Shown here piece after piece: positions 46,735 through 58,392 of a stretch of DNA of 64,000 bases (position 1 is its first letter; the number at the start of each line of letters is the position of its first letter). This DNA is from Chytridium lagenaria. Lineage: Eukaryota > Chytridiomycota > Chytridiomycetes > Chytridiales > Chytridiaceae. The position numbers were made by a program, and so were the translations under genes. The notes below the pieces were generated by a model. The model worked only from the letters and a program-made list of their open reading frames with translations. It was not told the DNA's origin and made no database searches. Location of the stretch: contig JAHLKC010000029.1 of the NCBI GenBank assembly GCA_025449115.1, positions 62,001 through 126,000 on the forward strand, written 5' to 3'.

Positions 46735-49461
46735 ATGTCCTCGATCAGCCAGCCCGATTCGCCTCCACCAGAGGCTTTTGGCGAAAAGCTTGCACCGATA
46801 GCTTGTGACAGATGTCGGTCAAAGAAGAGAAAGTGCGATGGGCAGAGGCCCGTATGCAACAACTGTGTCAAGGCGCAGGCGAAACCTACAGGAGATTTGG
46901 TGATATGCATGTACCAGGCAACCATACGCCGCAGAGGGCCTAGCAAGAAGTAGGTGGATAATGTTGGACGTAATATAATACTTATTATGCAGCAAGCGGC
47001 CGAAGGATTCTACAGATTCAGATGGAGATTCAGTTACGGCGCACGTCAACAAACGGAGAGCGGTTGCGCGTACTCCGCAACCGCAAGGCACCAATCTGTC
47101 TTTCAACCTTGAGACATTTCTTTTAGGAAGCGCAACGGAAAGTCAGCACGGACAGGAAGCCCCGAGCTATCCTGACGATCAGTCCCATGCATATGTGGCC
47201 CAAGCTACGATTACTTCTTCGTTGGATTTAAAACCTATGATGGCATCTTCGTTGGACATCGGTGGCTTTCAAGCTCACTCCTTGCATTCAGGCAGCGAGT
47301 CTCCAGAACAAAGCTTAACTCCCCAGCAAACCACCACTCAATTTCTCGAATTCCTGCATACGTCTATAACAATGCCCCAAGTTACTAATTCTATGCAAGT
47401 GGACTTTTCGCGTGCTCCGCGAGTGTCGTCTCCGTTCCTCTCTACTAGCGCCCTCGAACAACTACTCCAATTACCGGAATCCTTTACGGCCAATTTTCCA
47501 ACGCCTTCCATAGGTGTGAACCTTAGCAACGTAGCGATTGATGAGAATATTTTCAAAATGTTTGAAAGGAGTGATGAGCTTTTGAGCCTCTTGAATTCAC
47601 CTACGATTAATCTCGATCATCAAATCTCTTTTCCGGCGTACCGCACTCTAGAGGATCACCTCGTTGCTATTTATTTTACTTATATGAATATATCGGCGCC
47701 TATGCTTAAGGAAGACGTGTTTTTGAAAAATTACACTCCCATAAATCGTCACCCACCCGCGCTTTTGAATGCCATTTATGCATTGTCGTGCGTTTACTCG
47801 ACACATCCAGGTATGTACTTTATTTTGGAGGAACTAAGTGGTCGTCAGAGCTTTACTCAAAATACAAGTCTCCTGTTGAGGCATCAGTGCACTTTATGAG
47901 ATTGGCGAAATCGCAATTACCACAGACGAAAGATAGGCTTACTGTTATTCAAATTATGGCTATGGCCGGAATGTGGGAATTTGTAAGTCTCTTTGGATAA
48001 ACTAGGTGGATTCTAACGCTGTATTTGCTAAATCTAAGGGTTGCTTCCATGGCACCGAATCTTGTAAGTTATTTTCTATTAATAGCCTCGAAAGTTTTAA
48101 TTGGTCGATTTTACAGATAACTGGATCGGAAGGTCATGTCAAGAAGGACAAAAACTCGGAATTCAGCTGCCAAACGGCAAGTTCAAATACGATTTCTCAG
48201 TGTTTTCGTCGCCATACTCTGTTCAGTGGACACCTGAAGAGCTAGAGAATCGGAATCGTACCTGGAGTTGTATTTTCTTGATGGATTTTTATGCTTCGGT
48301 AGTATCGGGGCTCCCTTTGACAATCGAAGAAAATTTTGTCTGGATCTTCTTGAGTTTCGGGAAACGACAATGAAAAATCTAAGACAAGGCGGCACCACAA
48401 CTCAAAGCGAGATATCTCCGTCAGGGTCACCAAAAAGCAGTGAATGGAAGCAGCGATTCGCGACTATCCCAACGTCCACTATTTTCGATTTGCGACCATC
48501 GTCGTCGTCAACGTATACACCCTATTCCCGGCTTGCTCTCTCTGAATTTCTTCCTATTGAGAACAAAGATAAAGATACCCCTCTTCATCTCTTTACTAGC
48601 GTGCACGATGATTGGGTTAGTCTATACAACTGCCCTAGTCCGTGCTAATTTTCCGTAGTACATTTTTCAGCTTTCCTATCTGATGCGGAGGGTCCTCCGG
48701 GCTCGGACCAAAAGAAATTGCTCTGTCTCCGACCTATCTCCACAAACGCAAGCGGTATTTTCTGGCATGCCGTCCGACCCGGATAGCACCCAGCTACACT
48801 TCGCCCTTCTTATTTGGTTTTCCAAGCTTCCAAAAGAATGGAAAGCATTCGAGTCCCTTGATGACTTCAGAATATCTAAAGCATCCCCAAGCGTGCCCCC
48901 GCCTTCTGGTCCTCATTCTCCCTGGGTATTCAACCCATTCGCCTGCCACATGCATCTAATCTTCACCGGTATTTTCGCTGTTCTTCATGACCCACGCGCT
49001 TTCAACGGCGTCCCGATGTACGCCGTAAATTCGAACTCCACCACCCTCGTATCCGCTCTCGAGATCTGTATTATGGCATTGCGTGCGCACATATATGTGT
49101 TGCGATGCGTGTTCTCGTCAGCTGGTTGGGCCAATCCTCCAGACCTTGATATCTACGTTGACACTGCATCACTCCCGCCCTCGCCCATGCAAATATCTCA
49201 GAACCCCGCTATGGGCTTTTCTCCCACGCGCTATGCGTGCATGTCATGGATGCGCTTTCGTTAAGGCTTACAACTCCAACACATAGCGCGGATGAGTTGT
49301 CGAGAGCATTAGTCGAATGCATTGAGGGGATAAAGGAAGTGATCATGCCGACTGTGGCTATGCTTGGAAAGGTGTGGAAAGTGAATGATTTGTTTCATAT
49401 AGCTATCAAGCAAAGGGTTGCGAGCTTTCCCACAGTCTTTAGATACAGAAGTTTGCAATAA
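46735..49461 (+). CDS. Zn2Cys6 transcription factor with fungal regulatory domain
   Basis: ATG at 46735. The DNA-binding domain is C-D-R-C-R-S-K-K-R-K-C-D-G ... C-N-N-C ... C (six cysteines, residues about 25-60), the binuclear zinc cluster restricted to fungi. A basic linker and an intron (46948-46991) follow, then a Ser/Thr/Gln-rich region and the middle homology region: TLEDHLVAIYFTYMNISAPM, RHPPALLNAIYALSCVYS, VHFMRLAKSQLPQTKDRLTV, IGRSCQEGQKLGIQL, NRTWSCIFLMDFYASVVSGL. The C terminus (49237-49461) reads ALVECIEGIKEVIMPTVAML. Six or so introns interrupt the regulatory domain, with frame changes near 48050-48120 and 49230. No target genes can be named; no closely adjacent pathway genes suggest one. 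Confidence 0.85.
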
Positions 49462-49942
49462 TTTTTTTATCGCTTCATCAGCGTATACTACGTTTAAGTA
49501 AGTCTCAAGCATACTTGCAGCAACTGACTCTTTCAGTATATTTACTTGCTTTCATCGGATGCGGGCAGTCTTCCGGATAGCTCAGCCGTCAATGTACATT
49601 CACGACTTAAGCACTAAGTCTAGCACATTTATTTTTTTGCATCATATAAAAACAGTGTTGACACAATGCAGTAATATCTACACATCACAAATTTTTGGTT
49701 TTGAAAATTCCTTAATAATCTTCTTAAAAAAAAGCGTGCGGAAAATGAGGTAGTAATTAAATATTATGAGGAAAATGACAACATAACACAAAACCAACTA
49801 TTTAAAACATCAAATGGTGGCATATAATACGAATGTTGCAAAATTAAAAATGAAAGGGGAAGACGAGAAACTCAACGAAAACAAATTGGGTAAAATGACC
49901 CTCAGAAAGCAAAAGCATAAGCTAAAAGACATCAGCTATCAT
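49462..49942. other. Intergenic, AT-rich, no gene recognised
   Basis: Spacer between the converging ends of the Zn2Cys6 regulator and the Mrs2 gene. No repeat or RNA gene is recognised. Confidence 0.5.
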
Positions 49943-52254
49943 TCAATCCAAGTTCAAAATCCTTTTCAAAATCCTGTTACTACCCGACTTGAGAATCGAA
50001 ATCCTCCTCAACGTCAACAAAAAGATCCCGCCAGCAAACAGCACAAGTGTCCCCGATACAGAGTAAAATGCATAAGGCACCGCGTCCATGTTTGAGGGCA
50101 AGTTCATTCCAAAAAGTCCCGCAATGAGTGCGGCAGAGGAGATGGCCATCGTAGCAAGGTTGGCTTTAAGGTCGTAAACGATGAGTTTGTTGCGTTGGGT
50201 ATCGAGGATAATGGCCATCATTTGTTGGGTGGTGGAGACATTAGAGGCTAAGTTTGCGAGGATACTGGCGATTTCTGTGATAAATGCGGATATAAGATAC
50301 CGGGCTTTCAAACAATGATTGAGGACTAACCATCAGCTATATTGAGATAATGCTCCAACATCAACTCCGCATCCATGTGGTCAGATAGATGCCGTTCCCT
50401 TCCAGCTGCTTTGTCTGTAAGGTACCTGGAGAAAATGTTAAAACGTCGTTCGACTCTAGCAGCTTTTTAAGGACTTTCTCTCACATTCCAACAAGATCCT
50501 CATCCCTATACAAAAAAAAACAATAAAAACCTCATGTCAGTTTTGTATTAAAACCAAAAGAAAATTATTATAATTTAGGAAAAGCACTCACGTATGAAGC
50601 AGATGATTAATTGTCGCCCTCATAGCATCCATCTTTTGCACAAACTTATTGATGCGTCTCCGCGTAATCATGAGATTCCTCAAAAATTCGCCATCAGGGT
50701 TTCGGTCAATAGAGTCAAGAAGGTGCTCAACTTCAGGCCGGATAGCATCTAGTTCGCTCTGCTTTGCAGCAATGACAGAGACAAGAATGGCTTCAAGGGC
50801 TCTACAAACATATTCAGTACCATTGCCTCAAAAGAATAGTGAAAGCTGACATTCCTGCCAAAGAAATAAAGGGATAAATCAAACCTGAGTTCGAACGGCA
50901 AAGCTTCCTTGGTCTGCAACTTTCCTTGCAACTCATGAACGAAGGCTGAATGTTGGTAAACTTCTTCAGTGGTTGTCTCTCCTTTCGTAGTAGGACCCGA
51001 AAAAAGAATAAGAGAGTCGGCTGCAGTCAAAAGTAATTAATTCATTCATATACTCTAGAAATTTCCACCGTTACAAAAAGCAACATACCTTTAATCAATG
51101 CCTTTATGTGTGCCAAGTTGACAAGAATCGCATTCTTACGAACAAGAATAACGGGATGTTGATCTGAGAGGGTGCTGTCGATCTATAGAAAGAGAGCGAG
51201 ATTAGTAAAATTAAATTGCACATGTTTCCGAATATTATAGCCTCAAATCAAAAATGCGCACCTTTCTTAAATCACGAGGCTGTAATGTGTTTTCCGCACA
51301 GAACTTGGCCTTCTTGAATTGTTGATCAAGCATCTTAGCATTTCCATGAACGTCAAACACCTTTACGGAAAACATATCAGAAATACTGATAATTAAAACA
51401 ACAAATGTAAATGAACTTCAAAATTTAAGCACTCACAACACCCTTCAGCGACATAGACTTTGTAGGAAGCGACGACGATGCCAAGCAAATCGTCTCCAAA
51501 TTCGCTTCCTCCGCAGACCCCATCGTATCCACGACTTCATCAAAATCATTCTCAAAGTCAAAGACCCCTTCCGCACTACTTTCAACATCAGACCCCGTAG
51601 TAGTTTCCATTGAGGCCCGAGCTGGAGATCTCGGAAGCCTGTAATCAGAAGGTAAAGGCAAGGTATCGTGATCATCGGAAAGAGTTGTAGAGGAAGTTGA
51701 GAAGCCTTCAAAGAGATCGTGGGGGAGATCCTCGGCGGAGGGGGTGGCACTGTTGACCTTGACTAAGATGAGTCTTTTGAGGAGGGAATCTTGACTGGTG
51801 TACTTTTATCGGGGTTAATAGGATTTGAGGCGTCGAAGGATGTTGCAGATGAAGAGAAGGGACGGGAGTTTGAGATTTGCAAACTAGAAACATGAGGTCT
51901 TGGCGGCGGGGATAAAAAAGATGGTGTTTTTGCAATACAATAACTCATCCAAGGTCGGATAAGTCTTTCAGATTCATTTGAGGCTAAAAATCGTCTCTGT
52001 CCAGTCCCCACTGCGTGAGGTCTTCTGCAGTTAGGGCTGTGATGCGGGCTTGCTGCGATGGCTTGTCTTGCATTTAACATTTGGTGGTAGCTCGAGTGCG
52101 GGACTCTATCCACTGCAGCGATACTGGCAGAAAGGGATCTACTTGTCCGGTGATCGACGCATAACCGCATCCTTGGGGCAACGACAGAGCCCATCGTCCT
52201 CTTGCACGAAGGCATCTTTTTTTCCTTGTGCCACCGACTCTCACCAAACGTCAT
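49943..52254 (-). CDS. MRS2: Mrs2-type mitochondrial magnesium channel
   Basis: Start ATG at 52254, with an internal ATG near 52215 also possible. The first 150 residues are Arg/Ser/His-rich without acidic residues, as in matrix targeting sequences. Next come an acidic linker (FDFENDFDEVVDTMGSAEEA), LQPRDLRKIDSTLSDQHPVI and VRKNAILVNLAHIKALIKAD (the Mrs2/Alr1 signature), a long alpha-helical matrix domain (LPFELRALEAILVSVIAAKQ, NLMITRRRINKFVQKMDAMR, HLSDHMDAELMLEHYLNI), and TM1/TM2 with the Y/F-GMN pore motif (AGLFGMNLPSN, then VSGTLVLFAGGIFLLTL), ending LKRILNLD. About seven short introns, each with a GT donor. The pentameric CorA-superfamily channel imports Mg2+ across the inner membrane. 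Only the acidic linker region (near 51765) shows a frame change. Confidence 0.92.
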
Positions 52255-52268
52255 CAAAGGATTCGGAC

Positions 52269-54568
52269 ATGAGTTCAGATGGAACCAAAGTTGGATATGT
52301 TGTCTCGGAGAGGCTGGTGCGGGCTACAGATAGGCTGCCTTCAAATGTTGGAAGGGTGGGTGAGAGAGTGACTGGTCACCGGGTTTTGAGCTAATCTTTT
52401 TGCTGCTATTAAAGTCAACTCAGGTTCACTCACTTATCAAGGCCTGTGGACTCTTCGAGCACATGCAGTGAGTTTTATATCCAAACTACGGCTTTATAGA
52501 TGAAGTCGAATAAACCTTGGGAGAGAATATTTCTTTCATTTACTTATTCCTCTATGAAGAATCATCACTCCTCAAGAGGCCACCTTTCAAGATCTCACGA
52601 AATTTCATTCGGATGAGGTACAGCTTTCCATTTATTTTGAAGTGCTTAAAATCTTGATACCAATCAATCTTGCCTAAATATATAAACTTTTTTTTTCCTT
52701 TTCATAATAAAATTAGTACATTGACTTGATAATGGAAGCCGAGACCTTGGATGGTGATGACGCGGAAATTGAAGAAAGACTCGAGATTTCTGGTCTTCTT
52801 TAGTGAGTATTTATACAGAATATCTGTGGTGCCTTTTCAGACTCATTTCTTCTCACCTCGGCTTCGTTTTTAAAAGCGACTGCCCCGTATTTGAGGGCCT
52901 AAGCGAATATGTCAAAATGGTGGCAGGTGGAACATTGACAGCCGCAAAAGCCTTGATATCGGGTGATGTGGACATTGCCATACATTGGGATGGGGTAGGT
53001 AACTAAAATATCTAAATACATTAATTTGATCACATTTCTTTATAGACATCATGGTCAAAGGTACGTAATGCCGAAAGTAACGGCAAAATATCTTTACTTA
53101 CATTATTGGTCAAGGGAGAGCGCAGCTGGTTTTTGTTACGTGAATGATGTGGTCCTGGGTGTTATGGAGCTTCATAGCAGATATTCTAGGGTTATGTACG
53201 TGGACATAGATATTCATCATTGCGATGGTAATTCATAGTTAGGTATTAAGATTCTGATTGATGTAGGTGTCGAAAATGCATTTGCGTTCAGTTCCAAAGT
53301 TCTTCGAATATCTTTTCATTTGAAGGAAGCCGGATTTTACCCAGGTACTTTTTACCAATTCCTTCTTTCAACCGACAATTCCACATAAAAGGTACAGGCT
53401 CTTTTCACGAAACCGGTAAAGGCAAAGGCCGCAATCACGCCATTCAAGTCACTCTGGACCGCGGCTTGACTCGTCAAAGTCTTATCAAGAGCTTTAAATC
53501 CGTTGTGATGGAGGCTGCACGCGCTTATCGACCTGAAGCTATTGTCATGCAGTGCGGAGCTGATGGTATTTGGGGGATGCGCTTGTGCAGGGTAGAGGGG
53601 TGTTGAAGAGGGAGGATGAGGATGAGCTGGAGGAGGGCTTTTCTTTGGAAAGAGATGATGTGAGGAAAGAGATGCCAGGGAGCCTGCTTAGAGTTCGTAT
53701 CGAGAAGCGGAGTTCAAGAAAAAGGAAGCGGGAGGATACATTTGATTTGGACGTGAAAAGAGTCACAACTCAGGAAAACTGCTGTCGTGGTGTGGAACTT
53801 GCTCCCGACGGAGAAGAACGTTGGACGCAGCATAAATTTATAAGTGGGAATCCTGAAGATGAATGCAACGCCACGTTTTTATCACCGGAATCATGTCACA
53901 CCGAGACAGCTCAAACCGCTTCAGAGCCACCACAAGGCTGGAATCTAGACGTTGCCGCCATAGCCCAATGTCTCGCATTTGTTCTCCGTGACGTTGTACC
54001 AAATGTGAAGGGCGTGCTCCGTTTCCTCTTAACTCTTCTGGGTCAGACGACGAGAATGAGCCTACTAGGGATACGGACTCCAATCCTGAGGGTGTCCTTC
54101 TTAATGGAGCTGAACCAACGCGAGTCCTGTTTTGATACTCGGGGGTGGTGGTTATACGAATTCGCAGGCTGCGAGAAGTTGGTGCCTTGCCACGCTCGCG
54201 GTTTTGGGGGGATGTGAGGGATGGTGGGACGATGTGGAGCCGTTGTTTCCGTTTTCCAAACCTTTATCTTCTACAACAATGGACGAGACACGGACACCCC
54301 AAAACATATGTGCACCTGAGATGCTGGAAGAGAGCGAGACAGATGTTGATGAAGTGGAAGTAGATATACCGGAACACCATTGTTTTCGCGGTATGGGCCT
54401 GACTTTCGGTTGTGGAGATGGGGACGTGGGAAGATTAGACGTGGATGGATGATGGGGTTGGTTGAAGATTTGAATCTGAGGAGGGTGGTGGATGGAGATG
54501 ATGATTACGTGACGCATTTACAGCAGTCGACGAGACTGGCCCTTTGCACCATCGCCCAGCTGTTATAA
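52269..54568 (+). CDS. Class I HDAC8-like histone deacetylase with a large internal insertion
   Basis: ATG at 52269 gives MSSDGTKVGYVVSERLVRAT, RLPSNVGR, then QVHSLIKACGLFEHM, IITPQEATFQDLTKFHSDEY, and DCPVFEGLSEYVKMVAGGTL. The active-site parts follow: HWDG, HHGQR (charge-relay His pair), AAGFCYVNDVVLG, VDIDIHHCDG (zinc ligands Asp and His), FYPGTGSFHETGKGKGRNHA, CGADGIWGDAL (third zinc ligand Asp), and LGGGGYTNSQAARSW with the catalytic Tyr. HHCDG replaces the usual HHGDG. Between GDAL and GWNLDVAAIAQCLAF lies an insertion of about 110 residues (53590-53930), charged and with a basic run KRSSRKRKRE, a likely nuclear signal. The end resembles HDAC8 (HHCFSRYGPDFRL). The exon junction at about 52999/53046 does not keep frame with visible splice sites, and 54000-54135 also shifts. 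Confidence 0.85.
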
Positions 54569-54864
54569 AAATGATTTTTTTGCTTGTGCTACACAAATTG
54601 AATCTGGGCCGGACGCAGAGGAAAGGAAAAAAAATAATTCATCTTTTCTTTGCAACGTTGTCTGCAAGAGGACGACGAACGACTACTATCTTCGTTGCGC
54701 ATTCCATTACATCCCGTGGAAGTTGCGAGAGGCTGCGCTTGAAGGGAGATCCGGATAGATTCGATATAGACTAGATTAGACATTCGTTTGGAAAATACTA
54801 TACGTTTCGCTGTCATTAGACGTCAACTCAATCAAATCATCATCATTAATCAATCGCAATTACG
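54569..54864. other. Intergenic spacer
   Basis: Short gap between two same-strand genes; promoter and 5' leader of the next gene, with a CATCATCATTAATCAATC stretch. No further feature is recognised. Confidence 0.4.
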
Positions 54865-56638
54865 ATGAGTGATCCTACCGACGTTCCCCCCATCACTTCC
54901 ACGGCTGAGCCCCGCCGCCCTCTCCTTCTCCCTCGCCTTCGCCATCGCCTTCCCCGAGTCCCTCTCCAAGCCCAAGTCCTTCTCCATCTACAAGTACATC
55001 CCCTCCACCTCCATCGTCATCGCCACCCCTCCTCCATCGTCCTCTCCAGGGGCATCATCATCATCAGGTCCAGCAGCCACATCTGGAATTGGAATCGCAT
55101 CACCAGGTGACGCTGCATCAACGTCATCAGCATCTGGCATTCCATCCATCCCTTTCTCATCGAATTCCGAGGTTGCTCCATCACCCGGTCTGGTCAGTTC
55201 TGGATCGAATTCCCTGCCGCTACCGTCAACGGGCGCTTCTTCACCATCATCCAGCTCCACAGCTCTTGCAGTTGGAGATGGTGGCGCCTCAAACAGCCCC
55301 CCCGTAGCGTTGATCGGAGCTCTCGTTGGTGTATTTCTCGTCGTTCTCATCGCCATTGCTGGGTTCCTGTTTTGGCGGTCAAAGAATTCACGTAAAAGTC
55401 GTCGCACGTCCCGGCTTTTCTCAGACGACGCTTTCATTGCAAGTGATGGTGCAACGGGGCTTTCGGCAGGAAAAGGGAAGAACACGGATGTGCTTGATCT
55501 CCCGCTGATGACTCGTGGAACTGTTAAGAGAGTTTCTTCACCTCCCGTTATTCTTAACGCTATCGTGGTTCCCGCCATCTCGCCTGATGAGATCACTGGC
55601 GTGAGTGCGATGACGACAGCGGCGGCCATTACCCCGACTTGAACTCTGCAGCAAACGCATCACCTCGGGCGGTTGGTGTTGCCTCCTCGGATGCGTCACG
55701 CAGCGAATCCCGGGGGGCGCCTCCACTCCAACGACTCTCGCCTCCGAAGCCTCCCCGTCCCTCCCACCAATGCGCTCTGTCCCAACCCCCGTCACTTCCG
55801 CAACCCCCTCCCCCACCCCCGTTCTCCAACGCTCCGCCACCCCCATTGCCGCCGACAAAGCCAGAGTCGCCGCCGCCCTCGAAAAAGACCTCCAACGTCT
55901 CTCCATCGACGATCCCACAACTTTCACCGCCGCAGCCTCCATAGCCGCTGCCGCAGAAAAGCTCGCCGCCACCGTCTCCTCCTCCCCTCTTCCTCCCCCA
56001 ACCTCATCGGATCCCGGTAGCGCACCCGTCTCGTACCCTGGTTCCGACACGTTTGCCGCCGTTGGTATTCCCGATTTTGCGGCCTTGTCGCCGGCGGAAC
56101 AGGAACAGGCGGCCGCTGCGATGGCGTTTGCTCAACAGGGAGGGTATTATGTAAATCCTTATGCGGCGGCGGCGGCGGCGGCTTATGACCCTACGTATGC
56201 GGCGGCGGCGGCTTATGCTTCGCATCATGCGACGCAAGCTATGTATGATGTGATGGGGTATCAAGCGTATGCGAATCAAGTAAGTCTCCCGCGCTTTATT
56301 ACGAAAAGACTTTTGTTCTCTTCCAGCCCGGCAACCCTTTTGTTTTTTTATTTTGTTTGCTAGATTCATTCTAACGGTCTGATTTGACAGTGGAACGAAT
56401 ATTTCGCGCAAAACCCTGAAGCCTACAACGCGTATCTCCAGAGTCAGGCTGTGGCCATGTCGCAGTATCAGCAGCAGTATCAGCAGCAGCAGATGTATGC
56501 GCAGCAGATGCATATGCATACACCGTCGCCTACGCCTTCGGGGGTTGCGGTGCCGGTGTCGACGACGTCGTCTGGGAAGGAGGAGGAGGAGGAGAGGGTG
56601 AGGTTGAAGAGGGTGGAGAAGGGGAAGGGGGTTGCGTG
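54865..56638 (+). CDS. Ser/Pro-rich single-pass membrane protein with Ala/Gln-rich cytosolic tail
   Basis: The ATG at 54865 is followed by a frame break; the next frame has a hydrophobic run (ALSFSLAFAIAFP) that could be a signal or anchor. The exoplasmic part is Ser/Pro/Ala/Gly-rich (GASSSSGPAATSGIGIASPG). One clear membrane span follows (VALIGALVGVFLVVLIAIAG, then FLFWRSKNSRKSRR with positive-inside residues). The cytosolic part continues past 55642 through another frame change into Pro-rich sequence, a helix (ADKARVAAALEKDLQRLSID), an Ala-rich section with Tyr spacers (NPYAAAAAAAYDPTYAAAAA), an intron (about 56280-56391), and a Gln/Tyr/Met stretch (SQYQQQYQQQQMYAQQMHMH), ending Glu/Arg/Lys-rich. 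The layout recalls fungal wall-stress sensors (Mid2/Wsc style) without their Cys domain. The tail may be a separate gene if the frame change is real. Confidence 0.5.
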
Positions 56639-57378
56639 AGAGGATGAGGTTGCCATAAACCCTCTCCCCGCTTCTTTTTTCTTGTCTTTGCTATCGATTT
56701 TTTTTTGATTTGGATACCTTGGTGAATTCGTCTTGTTTTTGTGTTCAATCGCTCGGTTTACCCTTTCTCTTTTTTTCTTTTGGTTTCTTTGAAGTACCTT
56801 GTTTCTGTTTTTTGTATTGTGGCGTTTGATGATGTCACTGTGTTTTGTTGTCATTTCACTGTTAAATTTCCATTTCCCCCTTTCACGCTCCTCCCAGGAT
56901 CTTCTAGTGTCCTTTCAACTTCAGCATTTGAACCTCGACAAACTCTTTATGAGAAAGAATATTCAACCTCATTTTCGAAAAGATTGTTTTGTTTTGTTTC
57001 TTCCTCCTTTTTTTGGTTGTTTTATGGTGGTAGTGCTGTTAAGAACGCTGGCTGTTCTTTTTTGGCTTCCACCCCTACTTTACGTTTGCGTTGACGAGAG
57101 TTTTTTGTTTTTTATGTCTTTTTTCGGTTTAACCCTTTTCGGTTCTCGGTTTTTTCTGTTATGATTTGGTTTCATTTGTGTAGTGTAGTGTAGTGTGTGT
57201 GTGTCGTGCCCTTTTTTTGATAGAAATTGTCCCTGTTCCTTTTATTCATAGAGATACACTGTTGATTCGCTTCTGTTTGTCGGTTTATCCATCTTTTGTC
57301 ATAATCTTCCGCCGTTGTTGTAGTTGCTGTAAAAGATGGAGAATTTGTTGTCTCACGAATTTTATGATATTGCACCTA
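56639..57378. other. Intergenic, T-rich, no gene recognised
   Basis: Convergent spacer. Very T-rich, Phe/Leu-rich frames without domain features. A GTAGT/GT run occurs at about 57179-57201. Confidence 0.5.
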
Positions 57379-58392
57379 TTAATCCATTTTACTGGGTTTT
57401 CGACGAAGGGTACCGTTACGGGATTGGGGAGGGGAAGTTTCTTTTGTAGCAGCCTTGTTGTGATGATCAGGAATTTTGGTTGCAGTGGGTGCGGTTGACA
57501 TGATGACGGTGCCTGAAACGACCAGACAGGCACCGAGCCACCATGTTGGTGTGAGAGGTTCCTTGAACAGGAGAAAACTCAGCAATGCCTGTTTTTGTAG
57601 TCCAATAAAACGAGGTGAATGTCAAAACAATAAAGATAAACCATAAAAAAGAATGATGGGGACATACGGTGAAGCATAAGCCGGCTGCTGAATTCACGAC
57701 GGTCACTTGAGCGGATGAAGAGCCGACAGAGAGAGCTTTCGTGAATAGGGACCACATTAAGCCGTTGCAGACGGTCATGGACCAGAAAAAGGCGATACGG
57801 AGGGGGACAGTGACCTGTTTTTTTAAAGGTTAGATAACCAAAATATATAGGCTTTTGTTTACCCTTCCATATAACGTCCAAGCTTCACGCACTTTAGGAA
57901 TATTTGCAGAAAGATCATGGTACAGTTTGACATAAGAAGATTCTGTCAAATCCTCCACATCCATTTCCACCCCAATACTCTTCCACGAGTCCTCCAATTC
58001 CTGAATGGATGAAGGGGGATCCACACCCTCTGTGCATGGGTCGACTCGTTTTGACATAGAGTTGATGAAGGTGGGATGGAGGGAGGAAGGGAAGGATGGG
58101 ATGGGAGGAAGGATGAGATGACATATGGATGTGTATATGGGGTTTTTGAGAGCGTGTGGGGTTGTTGAGGATGCGAGTTTGGCAAAGGCTGAACCGGAGG
58201 CTGCGGCTAGACCAGAGAGGAGGGCGAGACGGATGAATTGGAGCTTGTTGGTGGTCTTTGAAGTAGTAGAAGTGGGTTTGGATGTAGCTGTAGAGAGAGC
58301 GGGTATTGCTGCAGATGATGCAGATGATGATGATGATGATGATGATGATGCTGATGATGATGATGATGCCTTGATGGACACACCATCATCAT
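57379..58392 (-). CDS. TMEM42/EamA-like membrane transporter
   Basis: A Ser-rich leader (encoded across a GAT-type microsatellite, so its length and start are uncertain; ATG at 58392 is out of frame with the body by one base) precedes TM1 (LQFIRLALLSGLAAASGSAF, AKLAS). A soluble insert with SIQELEDSWKSIGVEMDVED follows. After an intron (about 57819-57860) the core reads VPLRIAFFW, MTVCNGLMWSLFTKALSVG and SSSAQVTVVNSAAGLCFT; after a second intron (about 57597-57668) comes ALLSFLLFKEPLTPTWWLGA and CLVVSGTVIMSTA, then a basic tail. The NGLMW-FTKAL-SSAQ-VNSA pattern and a four-span half-repeat size match TMEM42-type members of the drug/metabolite transporter superfamily. The substrate is unknown in the family. 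Confidence 0.8.
58313..58369. repeat. GAT trinucleotide microsatellite in coding leader
   Basis: Nearly pure (GAT)n with a few CTG/CAG interruptions. On the minus strand it encodes poly-Ser in the transporter frame (or poly-His in another frame), so it is a likely source of length polymorphism and of the one-base ambiguity at the gene's start. Confidence 0.85.

Noticed and set aside
54988..55629. Minus-strand frame of 213 codons
   Set aside because: Antisense shadow of the Ser/Pro-rich membrane protein, whose plus-strand frame has a proper membrane span with flanking basic residues.
58313..58369. CRISPR-like or minisatellite array
   Set aside because: A simple GAT trinucleotide run without spacers.
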